Source of the DNA: JBGPBY01 sp041481485
GTDB lineage: Bacteria; Acidobacteriota; Terriglobia; 20CM-2-55-15
NCBI GenBank assembly: GCA_041481485.1
Contig: JBGPBY010000220.1
Coordinates: forward strand, 1 to 11,549
Direction of reading: 5' to 3'
Length of the DNA stretch: 11,549 nucleotides
Shown here: positions 5,240 to 11,549 of the stretch, piece by piece
Position numbering within the stretch: position 1 is the stretch's first letter
Layout of the letters: each line of letters begins with the position of its first letter
Program-made: the position numbers and the translations under genes
Notes under the pieces: generated by a model
What the model was told of the DNA's origin: nothing
Database searches by the model: none
The model's input: only the letters and a program-made list of their open reading frames with translations

Positions 5240-5255
5240 TGCAATCGAGTATCCA
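5240..5255 (-). promoter_or_regulatory. Candidate sigma-54 promoter of pilin 3
   Basis: The minus strand reads TGGATACTCGATTGCA: TGG and TTGCA with the invariant GG-N10-GC spacing. The central CGATTGCA is identical to that of the candidate before pilin 1. Transcription would start near 5229, giving a leader of about 80 bases. The palindromes at 5321-5345 would lie roughly 90-115 bases upstream, a usual distance for an enhancer-binding activator. Confidence 0.4.
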
Positions 5256-5320
5256 GATCGCAACCGCCGGAAACGAATGAATCTTCGACCAGTGACATCG
5301 GAACGCAAATAACAAAAATT

Positions 5321-5345
5321 GTCAGTCCTCTGACGTAAAACGTCA
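5321..5345. promoter_or_regulatory. Two overlapping palindromes, candidate operator or activator site
   Basis: GTCAG-TCCT-CTGAC (5321-5334) overlaps TGACGT-AAA-ACGTCA (5331-5345); the two share a TGAC half-site, giving three half-sites in 25 bases. They lie between the divergent pilin 3 and Wzy_C genes, centred about 60 bases before the Wzy_C start. A direct repeat ACCGCTAT (5345-5352 and 5363-5370, 18-base period) adjoins them. The binding protein is unknown. Confidence 0.45.
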
Positions 5346-5356
5346 CCGCTATCGGG

Positions 5357-5387
5357 TTGCAAACCGCTATGTCATTGGTGCTACAGT
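5357..5387 (+). promoter_or_regulatory. Candidate promoter of the first Wzy_C gene, possibly leaderless
   Basis: TTGCAA (5357-5362) and the extended -10 TGCTACAGT (hexamer TACAGT at 5382-5387) are separated by 19 bases, slightly long. Six bases later is the ATG, so the mRNA would begin at the start codon. No Shine-Dalgarno is present. The TGCTACA core is the same as before the acyl-CoA synthetase. Confidence 0.45.
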
Positions 5388-5393
5388 CACCGG

Positions 5394-7331
5394 ATGATGT
5401 CGCGTCTGGGAATCGAGAGCCGGCTTGACGCTGTCGTAATTTTTTCTCTGATCCTCCTTATCGCCGTTACTCCACTTGGAAGCGAGGCCACCCACCCGCT
5501 CATTCTGGGTTCATATCGCACGCTGCTCGCTCTCATCTCCATTCTGACAGTCGTTCGCCTCCGGCAGTTCGACTTGCCGAAAGTTTCCCTGAGCTTTCTG
5601 GGCACCTGTACCCTTGTCATGTTCGGAATGCTCGGTTCGGTAATCCTGCGATCGGGTTCGCACTTCGATGGATTCTACACGTTCTATCAGAACTCATTGT
5701 TTCTCGCCGCCTTCATCGCGCTCGCCAGCTATGCCCGTACCCGAACGGCAGCGTGGAAGGCCACCGTCTCGATCGCTATTGTTCTGACGCACATCGCATA
5801 CATTGCAGGAGCCCTGTTTTACAGGCTGCATCATCCCGGTCCCCTGACAGGTCCATTCGTCAATGCCAACTACTTTGCGTCTTATTTACTGGTTGGATTC
5901 GCAATTTGTGCCGCCGCGGTTTTTTTCTGCTCGAATCCGAAGGTCCGCGTGGCGTCATTCCTGGCCGGCCTGATTCTGTTCTACGGGATGGCTCAAACCA
6001 CTTCCCGTGGCGCGTTTCTTTCAGCCATGGCGTTACTGGCGACAGGTCTTTTTCGCGCGGCGCGCCGCAACGGAATCTCGCGGATTGTGATTGCGGGAAC
6101 GGCAATTCTGATTGTGCTTGTTGCATTGTTGGCAACTCCGTCCCTCACTCAGAAATTCACGGATCATGGACAGCGCGATCCCTACAACTACCAGCGCACG
6201 GAGATCTGGCTGAAGTCTCTTTCCATGATTGCCGCACATCCCGTGCTGGGTGTCGGCCTCGCAAGGTACTACTACGTCTCCAAACTCTTTACGCCTGCAG
6301 TGGACGGCACGATTGCACGGTATCCGCGCTGGGCCAATATCGCTCATTCCGAATATCTGCAATACGCCGCCGAACTCGGCTTGCCGATCGCGCTTCTGAT
6401 GTTTGCGATCGGGGCCTGGCTTTTCCGATCGGCGTGGCGCCGAGCGGATGGAGCTCCGCCGGAAACTCGCGTGTTTCAGGAAGCGGCAATACTGGCTTCA
6501 GTTGGGCTGGGCTGTCATGCATTGGTGGACAATAACTGGGCTGTCCCGGTGGTTGCCGCCGGACTTGCGGTGATCAGTCTGGCGGATCTCTTACCCTATG
6601 AGAATCGCAACAGATTCCAGTGGACGCCCGTAAGGATGGCGTCGGCCGGGCTTTTCGGCGCAGCCATCTATATTCAGGCGGTGCTGTTGCCGGCCGTCGG
6701 GCTCTATTTCAATGAGGCCGGTCATCAGGCTTATGTGGCAGGAAACTTTGGACGTGCAGAAATGATGCATCGCCTTGCGGTTGGATTTATTCCAGGCGAC
6801 CCGCTGCTTCTGGACAATCTTGGAACCGTGTACTTCGACGAATACACGAAGCACCGAAACCCGAATCTTCTCGATCGAGCGGAAATGCTGTTTCAGGAAG
6901 CCATCTCACAGAATTCAAGGTTCGACCTTCCGGCCGGTCATCTGGAGAACGTCCTGTTCCTGCGGCTCACCGGAAAACTTGCCAAAGACCGTCCGCTTCA
7001 CGAACGCATCGTCGAGGTCGATTCCGCCAGGATGCGCGCCAATCCGTACAATTCGTTCACGCGGAGCAATCTCGCAGAAGCGCTGCATAACCTCGGACGG
7101 AATCAGGAAGCGATGGAGCAACTCCGAAAATGCGTCGAAATTGAGCCGAATTACGTTCAAGCCTACATGAGACTGGCTCACTGGGAAGACGAAGCCGGAA
7201 ATCACGAAGCCGCTGAAAGCGATCGGCAGAAGGCGATCGCCATCGTCACTCAGTACAGAAATCAAACGAATCTCGATCCGCTGGAAGCGCGTCTGCTGGA
7301 TCGTCCAATCGCAAATACTGGGAAGCCGTGA
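5394..7331 (+). CDS. Wzy_C-superfamily membrane protein with TPR tail (O-antigen ligase / pilin oligosaccharyltransferase type), first copy
   Basis: A 645-residue protein with about a dozen membrane segments in residues 10-435, then a soluble TPR-rich tail. Wzy_C signatures: GPFVNANYFASYL at 153-165, TTSRGAFLS at 202-210, an Arg before the big loop (R268 in YQRTEIW), HPVLGVGLARYYY at 282-294 and the loop HSEYLQYAAELGL at 318-330. The tail (about 440-620) has TPR-like pairs such as NLGTVYFDEYTK and NLAEALHNLGRNQEAMEQLRKCVEIEPN. Family members transfer undecaprenyl-linked glycans to lipid A (WaaL), to growing polymer (Wzy) or to pilin Ser/Thr (PglL, TfpO/PilO); sequence alone does not separate these. 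Divergence from three pilins favours pilin glycosylation, but no glycosyltransferase genes are visible. ATG is at 5394; a second in-frame ATG follows directly. The next gene overlaps its stop by four bases. Confidence 0.88.
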   Translation: MMSRLGIESRLDAVVIFSLILLIAVTPLGSEATHPLILGSYRTLLALISILTVVRLRQFDLPKVSLSFLGTCTLVMFGMLGSVILRSGSHFDGFYTFYQNSLFLAAFIALASYARTRTAAWKATVSIAIVLTHIAYIAGALFYRLHHPGPLTGPFVNANYFASYLLVGFAICAAAVFFCSNPKVRVASFLAGLILFYGMAQTTSRGAFLSAMALLATGLFRAARRNGISRIVIAGTAILIVLVALLATPSLTQKFTDHGQRDPYNYQRTEIWLKSLSMIAAHPVLGVGLARYYYVSKLFTPAVDGTIARYPRWANIAHSEYLQYAAELGLPIALLMFAIGAWLFRSAWRRADGAPPETRVFQEAAILASVGLGCHALVDNNWAVPVVAAGLAVISLADLLPYENRNRFQWTPVRMASAGLFGAAIYIQAVLLPAVGLYFNEAGHQAYVAGNFGRAEMMHRLAVGFIPGDPLLLDNLGTVYFDEYTKHRNPNLLDRAEMLFQEAISQNSRFDLPAGHLENVLFLRLTGKLAKDRPLHERIVEVDSARMRANPYNSFTRSNLAEALHNLGRNQEAMEQLRKCVEIEPNYVQAYMRLAHWEDEAGNHEAAESDRQKAIAIVTQYRNQTNLDPLEARLLDRPIANTGKP

Positions 7332-9007
7332 AGCCCAAACCCATAGTGTTCGGCCTCGCTCTGGCCGCTCTCTTTTTCGCAATACTCCTGCCACCGGAAG
7401 CTTTTTCCGAAGGTAAAGTGGCGGTTCTGCTTTGCGCGACATTTGCATTTTTCATTGCCGTTTACGAACGGTGGGTGGATCGCCGCTACGTGGCAGGCGG
7501 GCTGATTGCGTTTGCGATACTGGCCGCACACAGCCTGTTTTTGTCGGTCGATGTCTACCGTTCTGTCGAATTCATCACCGTCCTCTGGATTTACTACGCG
7601 CTGATCGGTTTCTTTCTTTATTACGGATACGATCCGGTCAAACCTCTGGCTATTTCCATGGTGGTGCTCTCGCTTGTTGTTTCGTTCTACGGCCTCTATC
7701 AGTACTTTTGGGGGTTCGAACAACTATCGAAACTGATCCTCCACTCCGGATCCGACCAGATCGTGAGCGAGCCGCTGCTCCAACGCGTTGCCACACACCG
7801 CGTGTTTTCCACACTGGCATTGCCGGGAACGCTCTGGGGGTTCCTGGTGATGGCCATTCCGTTTCATTTTGAGCTCTGGAATAAGACCAGGAAGATTCAC
7901 TGGCTCAACTTCGTGCTTGCTGTCAGCGGAGCCGCGCTCCTGGCTACCGGATTTCTGACACGCTCATTCGGATTTCTGGTGGGCCTGCTGGTACTGACCC
8001 TGGTTTGGCTTTTCCGGCATCACCGCCGAATGCTATGGAACCGGCTCACCGTTGTGATTCTTGCATTGGGAGTCGTGGGGGTTTCCTTCTATTCCGCGAG
8101 GATAGGCGTCATCGAGGGTTCCAACCCTGCGGTGTTGCGCTTCGCCAATTGGATTTCGGCGTGGTCCATTTTTTATATGCATCCCCTGGGAACCGGGTTG
8201 AACACATTTGGCGTGATGTATCCGCGCTACATGCTCACCGGGGCCAACGAGACGCAGTACACTCACAACACGCTGCTCCAGCTTGTGTCCGAACTGGGCT
8301 ATGTCGCAGTTGCCGCGGCCGTCATCGCCATCTTATTCGCGGTCAGGAGATGGTTTCGGGATGTACAGCCGAAGTTCGCTCAGCGTGAGTGGGTGTTGCT
8401 GGCACTGGCGGTGTGGGGCATTCACAATCTGATCGATATCGACGTTTACTTCGCCAGCGTCGGCTCGATCGGCGCAGTTCTGACAGGGACGCTGCTCCGC
8501 AAACTCAAGACTGAGGAAGGTCGAGCCATCATGGCAGTTGAGCCCCGCCGTCCAGGCAACTTGCTGGTCGTCGCCGTTGGACTCTGTGCCATGGTCATCA
8601 TTGTGTTTGCCGGTTTCGTTCAGGTTTCCACAGAACTTCAGCAACGGGCGACGATGGAACGCGACAACGTAAAACTTCTGGAAGCAGACAAATCGCTGAA
8701 ACAGGCGCGCGCGCTCATGCCGATGGACTCCAGTCTGTTCCATGATTCCGGGGACGTGGAACTCGAACTGTCGCAGAGGCTCCACAAACCGGAATATCTG
8801 ACCGCGGCACAGGAATCGTTCTCCCGCGCGATTCAGCTCAGTCCGAATAAAGTGGGTCCCCACGTCGGCCTCGCACTTTGCCTGTCCTCCCGTCAAGACC
8901 TGAATGGCGCTCTTCAGGAAATCCGGATCGCCCAGAGTCTTTATCCCGACAACAGCCAGGCTCAGGCCATTGCCCGTCTGCTGCAAAGGAACGCCGCGGC
9001 GCAGTAG
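7328..9007 (+). CDS. Wzy_C-superfamily membrane protein with TPR tail, second copy
   Basis: A 559-residue multi-spanning protein, a distant paralog of the preceding one. GTG at 7328-7330 overlaps the upstream TGA (GTGA), the usual sign of translational coupling, and a weak GGGAAG precedes it. Wzy_C signatures: the periplasmic loop after segment four (about 128-160, with QRVATHRVFSTLALPGTLWG), TGFLTRSFG at 207-215 in place of the usual SRG motif, RFANWISAWSIFYMHPLGTGLNTFG at 271-295, and ETQYTHNTLLQLVSELGY at 308-325. After a last membrane segment (about 411-431) a short periplasmic tail carries one or two TPR-like repeats (452-550, with AQESFSRAIQLSPNKVGPHVGLA). The two products probably act in the same process. 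Whether both are catalytic or one specifies the acceptor is unknown. The substituted SRG-like motif and the shorter tail suggest they are not interchangeable. Confidence 0.87.
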   Translation: MKPKPIVFGLALAALFFAILLPPEAFSEGKVAVLLCATFAFFIAVYERWVDRRYVAGGLIAFAILAAHSLFLSVDVYRSVEFITVLWIYYALIGFFLYYGYDPVKPLAISMVVLSLVVSFYGLYQYFWGFEQLSKLILHSGSDQIVSEPLLQRVATHRVFSTLALPGTLWGFLVMAIPFHFELWNKTRKIHWLNFVLAVSGAALLATGFLTRSFGFLVGLLVLTLVWLFRHHRRMLWNRLTVVILALGVVGVSFYSARIGVIEGSNPAVLRFANWISAWSIFYMHPLGTGLNTFGVMYPRYMLTGANETQYTHNTLLQLVSELGYVAVAAAVIAILFAVRRWFRDVQPKFAQREWVLLALAVWGIHNLIDIDVYFASVGSIGAVLTGTLLRKLKTEEGRAIMAVEPRRPGNLLVVAVGLCAMVIIVFAGFVQVSTELQQRATMERDNVKLLEADKSLKQARALMPMDSSLFHDSGDVELELSQRLHKPEYLTAAQESFSRAIQLSPNKVGPHVGLALCLSSRQDLNGALQEIRIAQSLYPDNSQAQAIARLLQRNAAAQ

Positions 9008-9026
9008 CTGCCCTGTTTGAATTCCA

Positions 9027-9108
9027 CTGTAGGCGCGGTCTATGACCGCGCACCATCTATGGGATTGCCTTCATCAAAATTGTGCGCGGGCATAGACCGC
9101 GCCTACAG
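9027..9108. repeat. REP pair (BIME-like) element 2
   Basis: An 82-bp element of the same family and exactly the same length as that at 2582-2663. The arms are CTGTAGGCGCGGTC-TAT-GACCGCGC (9027-9051) and its inverted copy (9084-9108) with one mismatch. GTAG again precedes each hairpin. Relative to element 1 the second pair of each stem is C-G instead of G-C on both sides, a compensatory change. The 32-base centre shares TGGGATTGC and other positions with element 1. It sits 19 bases past the stop of the second Wzy_C gene, where it could also help end or protect that transcript. Confidence 0.9.
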
Positions 9109-9149
9109 CAGAGTCGGAATCAACGCGATAAGTTTTCCGGGTTTTCCAC

Positions 9150-9155
9150 GACAAT
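9150..9155 (+). promoter_or_regulatory. -10-like hexamer before the EamA transporter gene
   Basis: GACAAT ends 7 bases before the ATG at 9163, with no Shine-Dalgarno in between and no clear -35. The match is weak by itself. It is listed because its spacing repeats that seen at three other genes in the window. Confidence 0.25.
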
Positions 9156-9162
9156 AGCCTGA

Positions 9163-10065
9163 ATGAAATTTCAGGCTCCAGCCAAATCCGGCTCGCTTCG
9201 CCCATGGCTGCAGATTCACTTCTGTGTTTTCCTGTGGGGATTCACTGCCATTCTCGGCAAGGCGATCACGCTGCCCGCCCTGCCGCTGGTTTGGTGGCGA
9301 ATGACGCTGGTCACTGCCGCCCTTTTTCTTATTCCTGGTTTCTGGCGCGGACTGAAGCGCATGACCTTGCGGCAGATTGCGATTTTTTCCGGCATCGGCG
9401 TCGTTGTCGCCATGCACTGGCTCACCTTTTATGGAGCAATCAAGCTATCCAACGCTTCAGTCGCTGCAACCTGTATGGCGTTGTCGCCGGTTCTGATCGC
9501 CATCGTCGAGCCATGGATCGTTGGCAGGAGTTTCGATTGGCGGGAACTGATCTTCGGTGCCGCGGTGGTGCCTGGAATTGTTCTCATAGTCGGTGGTACG
9601 CCGGCCGGAATGCGGCCCGGCATCGCGGTCGGCATACTTGCGGCGTTCTTTGTGTCCATCTTCGGATCTCTGAACAAGCGATTTATTCAGGAAGCCGGCG
9701 CGCTCACCATTACCGGACTGGAAATGGGCGCCGGAGCGATAAGCCTGGCGATGGCATCACCCTTCCTGCCGAGTACGGAATCTGCATTTGTCCGGCCGGA
9801 TCCTCATGACACGGTGCTTCTGCTGACGCTGGCACTTGGATGTACTCTGTTGCCGTTTGCGTTATCGCTGGTGGCGCTTCGCCATCTTTCGGCCTTCGCG
9901 ACCGGGCTTGCTGTGAACATGGAACCGGTATACGCCATCATTCTGGCGATCCTGCTGTTTGGTGAACAGCACGAATTGAGTGCCACGTTCTATCTGGGTG
10001 TGGTCATCGTGTTTGCGGTGGTGTTCAGCCATCCGCTCATCGCAGCAAGGCGAGCGCAAGAGTGA
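9163..10065 (+). CDS. EamA-family (DMT superfamily) transporter
   Basis: A 300-residue inner-membrane protein with ten predicted membrane helices in two EamA halves (about residues 16-140 and 152-288). First-half marks are FLWGFTAILGKAI and LPLVWWRMTLV near the start and YGAIKLSNASVAATCMALSPVLIAI near residue 90; the second half ends with the family's LAVNMEPVYAIILAILLFGE, then a last helix. EamA proteins are mostly exporters of amino acids or other small metabolites; the substrate cannot be told. Length is normal for the family. The gene follows REP element 2 and is not in an obvious operon. Its 3' end overlaps the convergent CPBP gene by 29 bases. The ATG lacks a Shine-Dalgarno. Confidence 0.9.
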   Translation: MKFQAPAKSGSLRPWLQIHFCVFLWGFTAILGKAITLPALPLVWWRMTLVTAALFLIPGFWRGLKRMTLRQIAIFSGIGVVVAMHWLTFYGAIKLSNASVAATCMALSPVLIAIVEPWIVGRSFDWRELIFGAAVVPGIVLIVGGTPAGMRPGIAVGILAAFFVSIFGSLNKRFIQEAGALTITGLEMGAGAISLAMASPFLPSTESAFVRPDPHDTVLLLTLALGCTLLPFALSLVALRHLSAFATGLAVNMEPVYAIILAILLFGEQHELSATFYLGVVIVFAVVFSHPLIAARRAQE

Positions 10066-11383
10066 GCACGATGAAGTTGTTGCATGCGTGAGCCACCATT
10101 GGGGCGATAAGCGACCCGCGCCATTCCCGCAGCGCCGCAAGCACCAGCGCAATTGAACCGAGAGCGGGAACGGCGACCCAGCCCTGGGGGTGAATAACAG
10201 CAAAAATAAAAGCCACAATCGGGGCGCTGACGGCCCATCCCCATCGCCGGCGCAAATGATGAAATAGGGCGCCCCGGAACATGGTCTCTTCCATTAAAGG
10301 TGCAAAAATGACAACAAGGGCATAAAGGCCGAGAATATGCCATCGATTGCCTTGAAGCATGTTGATGAGCGGATGTTCGGGAGATAGTCCCGTTCGCTTG
10401 ACGAGAAGGTACGTAACCAAGATTCCTGCTGCCATCACCACAATTCCGGCAAAATATCCGGCAATGCCGGCCCCGATTTCCCGCATCACACCTTTGCCTC
10501 GATGCCAGCCAAGCCCCATACGCTGATTTTCTTGACTGACACCTCGCCACGAAAGCCAACCCAGAAACAGCGGAAGGATCAACAAGGCCAGCCACTCCCA
10601 TTGAAGGCTTTGCAGTCTCAGGAATCGCCGAAGTAAACCGAATCCCACAATGAAGAGAACAAAGTAAAGTGCGAATCCTTCAAGGAATGCCGTCGATTCC
10701 AACGCGTCCGGCAGATACATTCTCCCGAGCCTGCCTTTTAACTTGAGAACGATGCCTGTAATGAAGAAACCGGCGGCCGCGAGGAGCAACACGAGGAATC
10801 CCAGGGCAACGAATCCCAAAATCATGGTCGCCCGAATGGCTCCCGCTTCCACCGTGTGCCGCGGCTCCTGGTCCGGTGTTTCCCCGTAAGACAGAGCCAC
10901 ACGGGCAAAGTATTCGTGGCGTTGGCTCAGTCTTTCCTTAGCTGTCGCGTCCAGGACGGCAGGTCCGTTGATGTATAAGGTCCGCAAAGCGGAAACATCG
11001 TCCGCGAGATCTGACGGAAGTGGTTCCCGGCTAAGTTTTTCCAGTCGCGCGATCGCCTGGTCTTTGCCCGATACCTCTCCAACAACGATGGCCGCGCGAA
11101 TGCGGTCAATAGGGGAGTGTGCGAACGAGTCGAGCTGATCGACCAGTCCGGCGCGATTCCGGTTGATCTGTTCCATTTGGGCAGGACCAATGAGCGTACC
11201 GAGAGACTTCAGGCCAATCAGCTCCTCGGCCAGGACACGAATGCGGAGACTGTCAATTGAGAGTTCCGTATTGTCGTTGTTCGAAACGGGTTTTGCATTT
11301 CGGTAGACGACGAAACCGGCCAACGACAGAATGAGGACCCAGGACAGAATTGCCGGCCAGCGGGACGCGGTATTCGTACTCAT
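10037..11383 (-). CDS. CPBP-family intramembrane metalloprotease (CAAX protease / Abi type)
   Basis: A 448-residue membrane protein. The CPBP core is at the C-terminus with all three metal and catalytic motifs: PLMEETMFRGALF with E365, E366 and R370 (EExxxR), FAVIHP with F394 and H398 (FxxxH), and AHACNNF with H432 and N436 (HxxxN). Relatives include Rce1 and bacterial proteins that process or protect peptides; the substrate here is unknown. An N-terminal helix (about 11-27) is followed by roughly 155 soluble residues (28-182, helical, charged), then membrane segments from about 185 on. That N-terminal domain is longer than the usual 200-300-residue bacterial CPBP protein has. I chose ATG at 11381-11383; the only longer in-frame option is a TTG at 11425 without support. 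There is no Shine-Dalgarno. TACCAT (11394-11399) lies 10 bases upstream, and a REP cluster begins 58 bases upstream. Confidence 0.88.
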   Translation of the reverse strand: MSTNTASRWPAILSWVLILSLAGFVVYRNAKPVSNNDNTELSIDSLRIRVLAEELIGLKSLGTLIGPAQMEQINRNRAGLVDQLDSFAHSPIDRIRAAIVVGEVSGKDQAIARLEKLSREPLPSDLADDVSALRTLYINGPAVLDATAKERLSQRHEYFARVALSYGETPDQEPRHTVEAGAIRATMILGFVALGFLVLLLAAAGFFITGIVLKLKGRLGRMYLPDALESTAFLEGFALYFVLFIVGFGLLRRFLRLQSLQWEWLALLILPLFLGWLSWRGVSQENQRMGLGWHRGKGVMREIGAGIAGYFAGIVVMAAGILVTYLLVKRTGLSPEHPLINMLQGNRWHILGLYALVVIFAPLMEETMFRGALFHHLRRRWGWAVSAPIVAFIFAVIHPQGWVAVPALGSIALVLAALREWRGSLIAPMVAHACNNFIVLTLALALLR

Positions 11384-11441
11384 TCGCTTTTGAATGGTAC
11401 ACGCGATGCGGAGACAAACACTCAATTATTGGCAAATGCGG

Positions 11442-11471
11442 CTGTAGGCGCGGTCTATGACCGCCCACAAT
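11442..11471 (+). repeat. Solitary or truncated REP hairpin (hybrid type)
   Basis: CTGTAGGCGCGGTC-TAT-GACCGCCC followed by ACAAT, as in the left half of the family. The left stem side is of element 2 type (GCGCGGTC) but the right side is of element 1 type (GACCGCCC), leaving one mismatched C-C pair. No inverted partner follows; after 24 bases a second left-type unit starts in the same direction. Confidence 0.8.
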
Positions 11472-11495
11472 ATTCCGGCAATGGTGCGTTCCCCA

Positions 11496-11549
11496 TGTAG
11501 GGGCGGTCTATGACCGCCCACAATACGGAGGACTGCGCTCCTCGAAATT
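11496..11549 (+). repeat. REP pair, left half; right half lies beyond the window end
   Basis: GTAG (11497-11500) followed by GGGCGGTC-TAT-GACCGCCC, then a centre that aligns with that of element 1 (ACAAT, GG, TGC, TCCTC, AATT). The window ends where the inverted right arm would be expected to begin. Confidence 0.8.

Noticed and set aside
5150..5393. Small coding frames in the pilin / Wzy_C divergent region
   Set aside because: Several overlapping short frames exist, but none has a ribosome site or plausible protein features. The region is better explained by regulatory sequence.
8333..8986. 217-codon minus-strand open frame inside the second Wzy_C gene
   Set aside because: It is opposite conserved Wzy_C and TPR coding sequence, has no recognisable domain, and its composition is that of a reverse-strand shadow.
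11423..11425. TTG as start of the CPBP gene
   Set aside because: The added 14 residues look neither like signal nor domain sequence, and the internal ATG directly precedes the first membrane helix.

Overview
The window looks like chromosomal DNA of an Acidobacteriota member, or a close relative assembled from a metagenome. The main clue is the pilins: their N-terminal helices run FSLLELLIVVAIIL, then IPSLL-SRQA-HEA-AVATL, then a TAE(I/V)(S/T)Y motif, a pattern I associate with Acidobacteriota pilins. TPR-tailed Wzy_C proteins, a LolA-type periplasmic chaperone and a GspF/PilC protein fit a Gram-negative envelope. The assignment is inference from protein style, not from a marker gene. There are no rRNA, tRNA, CRISPR, phage or transposase genes, and no gene-free stretch longer than 300 bases.

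Layout. Positions 1-2514 (minus strand): an AMP-forming acyl-CoA synthetase, then a LolA-like chaperone followed after 6 bases by the start of a GspF/PilC platform protein that runs off the window. Positions 2582-2663: a palindromic REP pair (BIME-like). Positions 2731-3433 (plus): a promoter and a small secreted protein of unknown function. Positions 3444-5149 (minus): three tandem paralogous type IV pilin genes, with hairpin terminators after the first two. Positions 5150-5393: a divergent control region with overlapping palindromes and a sigma-54-like element. Positions 5394-9007 (plus): two translationally coupled Wzy_C (O-antigen ligase or pilin oligosaccharyltransferase superfamily) membrane proteins, both with TPR tails. 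Positions 9027-9108: a second REP pair. Positions 9163-10065 (plus): an EamA/DMT exporter, overlapping tail to tail with a CPBP intramembrane protease (10037-11383, minus). Positions 11442-11549: two more REP hairpins, the last cut by the window end.

How it may work together. The centre reads as a pilus locus: three pilins divergent from two Wzy_C enzymes. In Pseudomonas (TfpO/PilO) and Acinetobacter, Wzy_C-superfamily enzymes encoded beside the pilin gene O-glycosylate it, so pilin glycosylation is a reasonable but unproven idea; O-antigen or polysaccharide ligation is the alternative.

Two expression styles appear. The pilins and the secreted protein have strong Shine-Dalgarno sequences, and in all three pilins that sequence sits in the loop of a small inverted repeat. 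The ligase, LolA, first Wzy_C and EamA genes have no Shine-Dalgarno but carry a -10-like hexamer 6-7 bases before the start codon, as expected for leaderless mRNAs. The REP family has a GTAG foot and compensatory stem changes, as in repeats mobilised by RAYT transposases; no such transposase is in the window.
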